From contig PMBA01000320.1 in NCBI GenBank assembly GCA_003152795.1, positions 1-7,725 of the forward strand: a DNA stretch of 7,725 nt. Reading direction: 5' to 3'. A program made the position numbers and the translations under genes. The notes beneath the pieces are model-generated. The model did not search any database. It was not told where the DNA came from and saw nothing but the letters and a program-made list of their open reading frames with translations. Source of the stretch: Acidobacteriaceae bacterium. Lineage in GTDB: Bacteria; Acidobacteriota; Terriglobia; Terriglobales; Acidobacteriaceae. Below are positions 6,868 through 7,725 of the stretch, piece after piece. How positions within the stretch are numbered: position 1 is the first letter of the stretch; the number at the start of each line of letters is the position of its first letter.

Positions 6868-6979
6868 GCCGTCACTCTAAACTGAAACTTCAAACAGGGG
6901 AACTGCCGTACCGGGTTTTCTCGCGCTGACGTGGGTGAACGGCAATATTCGTCCAAGGCAGTAAATTCGGGCCCTCTTG

Positions 6980-7085
6980 TGATTACTAATCAGTACTCAA
7001 CAGTCACTCTAACACTATGATTATAAATAGCTTATAAGCATTTCATTGTAAGTCGAACATTCGATAGCAGGTTGCAAGAATTCTT
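6980..7085. repeat. Cluster of four short palindromes
   Basis: The palindromes are TGATTA-C-TAATCA (6980-6992), GCTTATAAGC (7030-7039), TCGAA-CA-TTCGA (7053-7064) and AAGAATTCTT (7076-7085). Their centres lie near 6986, 7034.5, 7058.5 and 7080.5, so neighbours are about 48, 24 and 22 bases apart, near whole multiples of two helical turns. Different sequences argue against one repressor binding all four. They lie 145-250 bases upstream of the rlpA promoter and 115-220 upstream of the thiD start. Confidence 0.45.
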
Positions 7086-7191
7086 CCCGACCCTGAATTC
7101 GCCTCGTAACCATTAAGTTATCGGTGGCTGCTGACTGCTTTCAACGACATACGCCTGCAAATCCATATTTTTCATCGTGCTAAGTCATTGA

Positions 7192-7214
7192 TTAATTACC
7201 ATTTAGTTAATTAC
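7192..7214 (+). promoter_or_regulatory. TTAATTAC direct repeat upstream of the rlpA promoter
   Basis: Two identical TTAATTAC copies (7192-7199 and 7207-7214) lie 15 bases apart, centre to centre, and end 16 bases before the -35 box. This AT-rich stretch is where an UP element contacts the RNA polymerase alpha subunits, or where an activator could bind as a tandem pair. Confidence 0.4.
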
Positions 7215-7230
7215 GTCGCTGGTTTTCCTG

Positions 7231-7260
7231 TTGACACGCGCCCGCTGACCCCGGTAGCAT
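7231..7260 (+). promoter_or_regulatory. Sigma-70-type promoter of rlpA (TTGACA, 18, TAGCAT)
   Basis: A perfect -35 box TTGACA (7231-7236) is followed after 18 bases by TAGCAT (7255-7260), which matches TATAAT in four positions. Transcription would start near 7267, giving a leader of about 63 bases. It points at rlpA and is the best full promoter in the window. Confidence 0.65.
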
Positions 7261-7285
7261 TTTGAGATCGTTTGACTAAAGGAGC

Positions 7286-7329
7286 ATGCGACCTAAAGAA
7301 CCCGACTTTCCACGATGAGAGGTAACTGA
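7286..7329 (+). other. Two overlapping mini-ORFs abutting rlpA
   Basis: Mini-ORF 1 (7286-7318) reads M-R-P-K-E-P-D-F-P-R-stop and has AAAGGAG only one base before its ATG, too close for good initiation. Its TGA overlaps the ATG of mini-ORF 2 (7315-7329; M-R-G-N-stop) as ATGA, and the TGA of mini-ORF 2 is followed directly by the rlpA ATG at 7330. All lie between the promoter and rlpA, so ribosomes could couple from one to the next. Either this is a translated leader or a chance alignment of very short frames; no known leader peptide is matched. Confidence 0.25.
7317..7322 (+). promoter_or_regulatory. Ribosome binding site of rlpA (GAGAGG)
   Basis: GAGAGG with a 7-base spacer to the ATG at 7330 fixes the start and gives the signal peptide directly. 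It lies inside mini-ORF 2, so translation of that frame would run over it. Confidence 0.6.
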
Positions 7330-7725
7330 ATGCGACGACGTTTAGCCGAAGGCCTGGCGGTCATTTTATCTGTCGCCAGTCTGGGGGCCGGAGCCGCATC
7401 CGGGCCAAGCAGCCTGGAAGCCGCCAAGGTCACACAGCCGCCGGTCCTTGAGACCGGAAGGCACAAAACTGCAAAATCCAACAGCCCGAAGTCCAAGCTC
7501 GATCAAGTCAAGGGCTATCAAGTAGGGACCGCGTCCTGGTATGGAGAACAGTTCCAGGGCAGACAGACCGCCAGCGGAGAACCCTTCGACATGCGCGATT
7601 TTACCGCCGCGCACCCCAAGCTTCCGCTGGGCACGTTGGTTAAGGTCACCAACCTGAAGAACGGCAAGGCAGTGGTGGTTCGTATCAATGACCGGGGTCC
7701 CGTTGTGGACGGCCGGATCATCGAC
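7330..7725 (+). CDS. rlpA: RlpA family septal-ring lytic transglycosylase, 3' end cut by the window
   Basis: The 132 codons seen are open to the window edge and cover the N-terminal part only. Residues 1-23 form a Sec signal peptide (R2-R-R4, core 9-19, small residues 20-24). A polar linker (about 25-61) leads to the double-psi beta-barrel: G66-T-A-S-W-Y-G, T80-A-S-G-E, the A94-H-P-x-L-P-L-G-T motif with H95, and R118-I-N-D-R-G-P with D121. H95 and D121 are the residues expected at the active site. RlpA cuts peptide-free septal glycan during daughter cell separation in Pseudomonas aeruginosa. No cysteine follows the signal, so unlike the Escherichia coli lipoprotein this one seems to be soluble in the periplasm. 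A C-terminal SPOR domain may lie beyond the window. Confidence 0.93.
   Translation, partial: MRRRLAEGLAVILSVASLGAGAASGPSSLEAAKVTQPPVLETGRHKTAKSNSPKSKLDQVKGYQVGTASWYGEQFQGRQTASGEPFDMRDFTAAHPKLPLGTLVKVTNLKNGKAVVVRINDRGPVVDGRIID

Larger units (their letters stand above)
6868..7329. other. Divergent regulatory gap of 462 bases, partly AT-rich
   Basis: The gap lies between thiD (leftward) and rlpA (rightward). The part from about 6980 to 7225 is clearly richer in A and T than the flanking genes and holds four short palindromes, a TTAATTAC direct repeat and then the rlpA promoter. The part next to thiD (6868-6978) holds no strong promoter that I can see. I find no gene, tRNA, DnaA box cluster or known riboswitch in it. 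The AT-rich stretch could be a regulator binding region or foreign DNA. Confidence 0.6.

Noticed and set aside
6868..7266. Replication origin or riboswitch in the AT-rich gap
   Set aside because: No DnaA box consensus (TTATCCACA) cluster occurs, and no TPP or cyclic-di-AMP riboswitch core can be seen; the rlpA leader after its promoter is also too short for one.
7293..7721. Three leftward frames opposite rlpA
   Set aside because: The rightward strand encodes recognisable RlpA motifs with a promoter and ribosome site, so these are antisense shadows.

Overview
The window carries seven protein-coding genes of a GC-rich bacterium. No gene here is taxon-specific. The mix of a zinc-ribbon/PspC membrane protein, a large exported protein that may fold as an alpha/alpha barrel, an exported TPR protein and widely spaced single genes looks like Acidobacteriota, but that placement is inference from gene style. 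I see no tRNA, rRNA, CRISPR array, transposase or phage gene.

Layout. Four genes run leftward in the first two thirds: an exported protein of unknown function (240-2318), an alpha/beta-hydrolase (2512-3312), a zinc-ribbon/PspC membrane protein (3420-3737) and an exported TPR protein (3863-5062). Gaps of about 100-200 bases separate them, and two have their own TATAAT box, so they look like mostly independent units rather than a tight operon. A 348-base divergent gap (5063-5410) holds a folded heptamer repeat. Then come a rightward zinc-ribbon/two-TM protein (5411-5836), a convergent leftward thiD (5995-6867), a 462-base partly AT-rich divergent gap (6868-7329), and the 5' part of rlpA running rightward off the edge. 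The left end (1-239) shows no convincing gene.

How the genes fit together. ThiD (pyrimidine arm of thiamin synthesis) and RlpA (septal peptidoglycan) are clear housekeeping genes. Three of the others (PspC-like, TPR, zinc-ribbon/two-TM) are envelope proteins without known substrates, and the first gene encodes a secreted enzyme-like protein. Nothing joins them into one pathway, and I do not see a new multi-gene system.

The less ordinary material is mostly non-coding: an 8-base tandem array and a 7-base tandem array with an inverted partner on either side of the TPR gene; a likely leaderless promoter for the hydrolase; a cluster of four short palindromes in the AT-rich gap before rlpA; and a chain of two very short reading frames that abut the rlpA start codon. 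The cysteine-pair cluster of the first protein is the most interesting protein-level feature.
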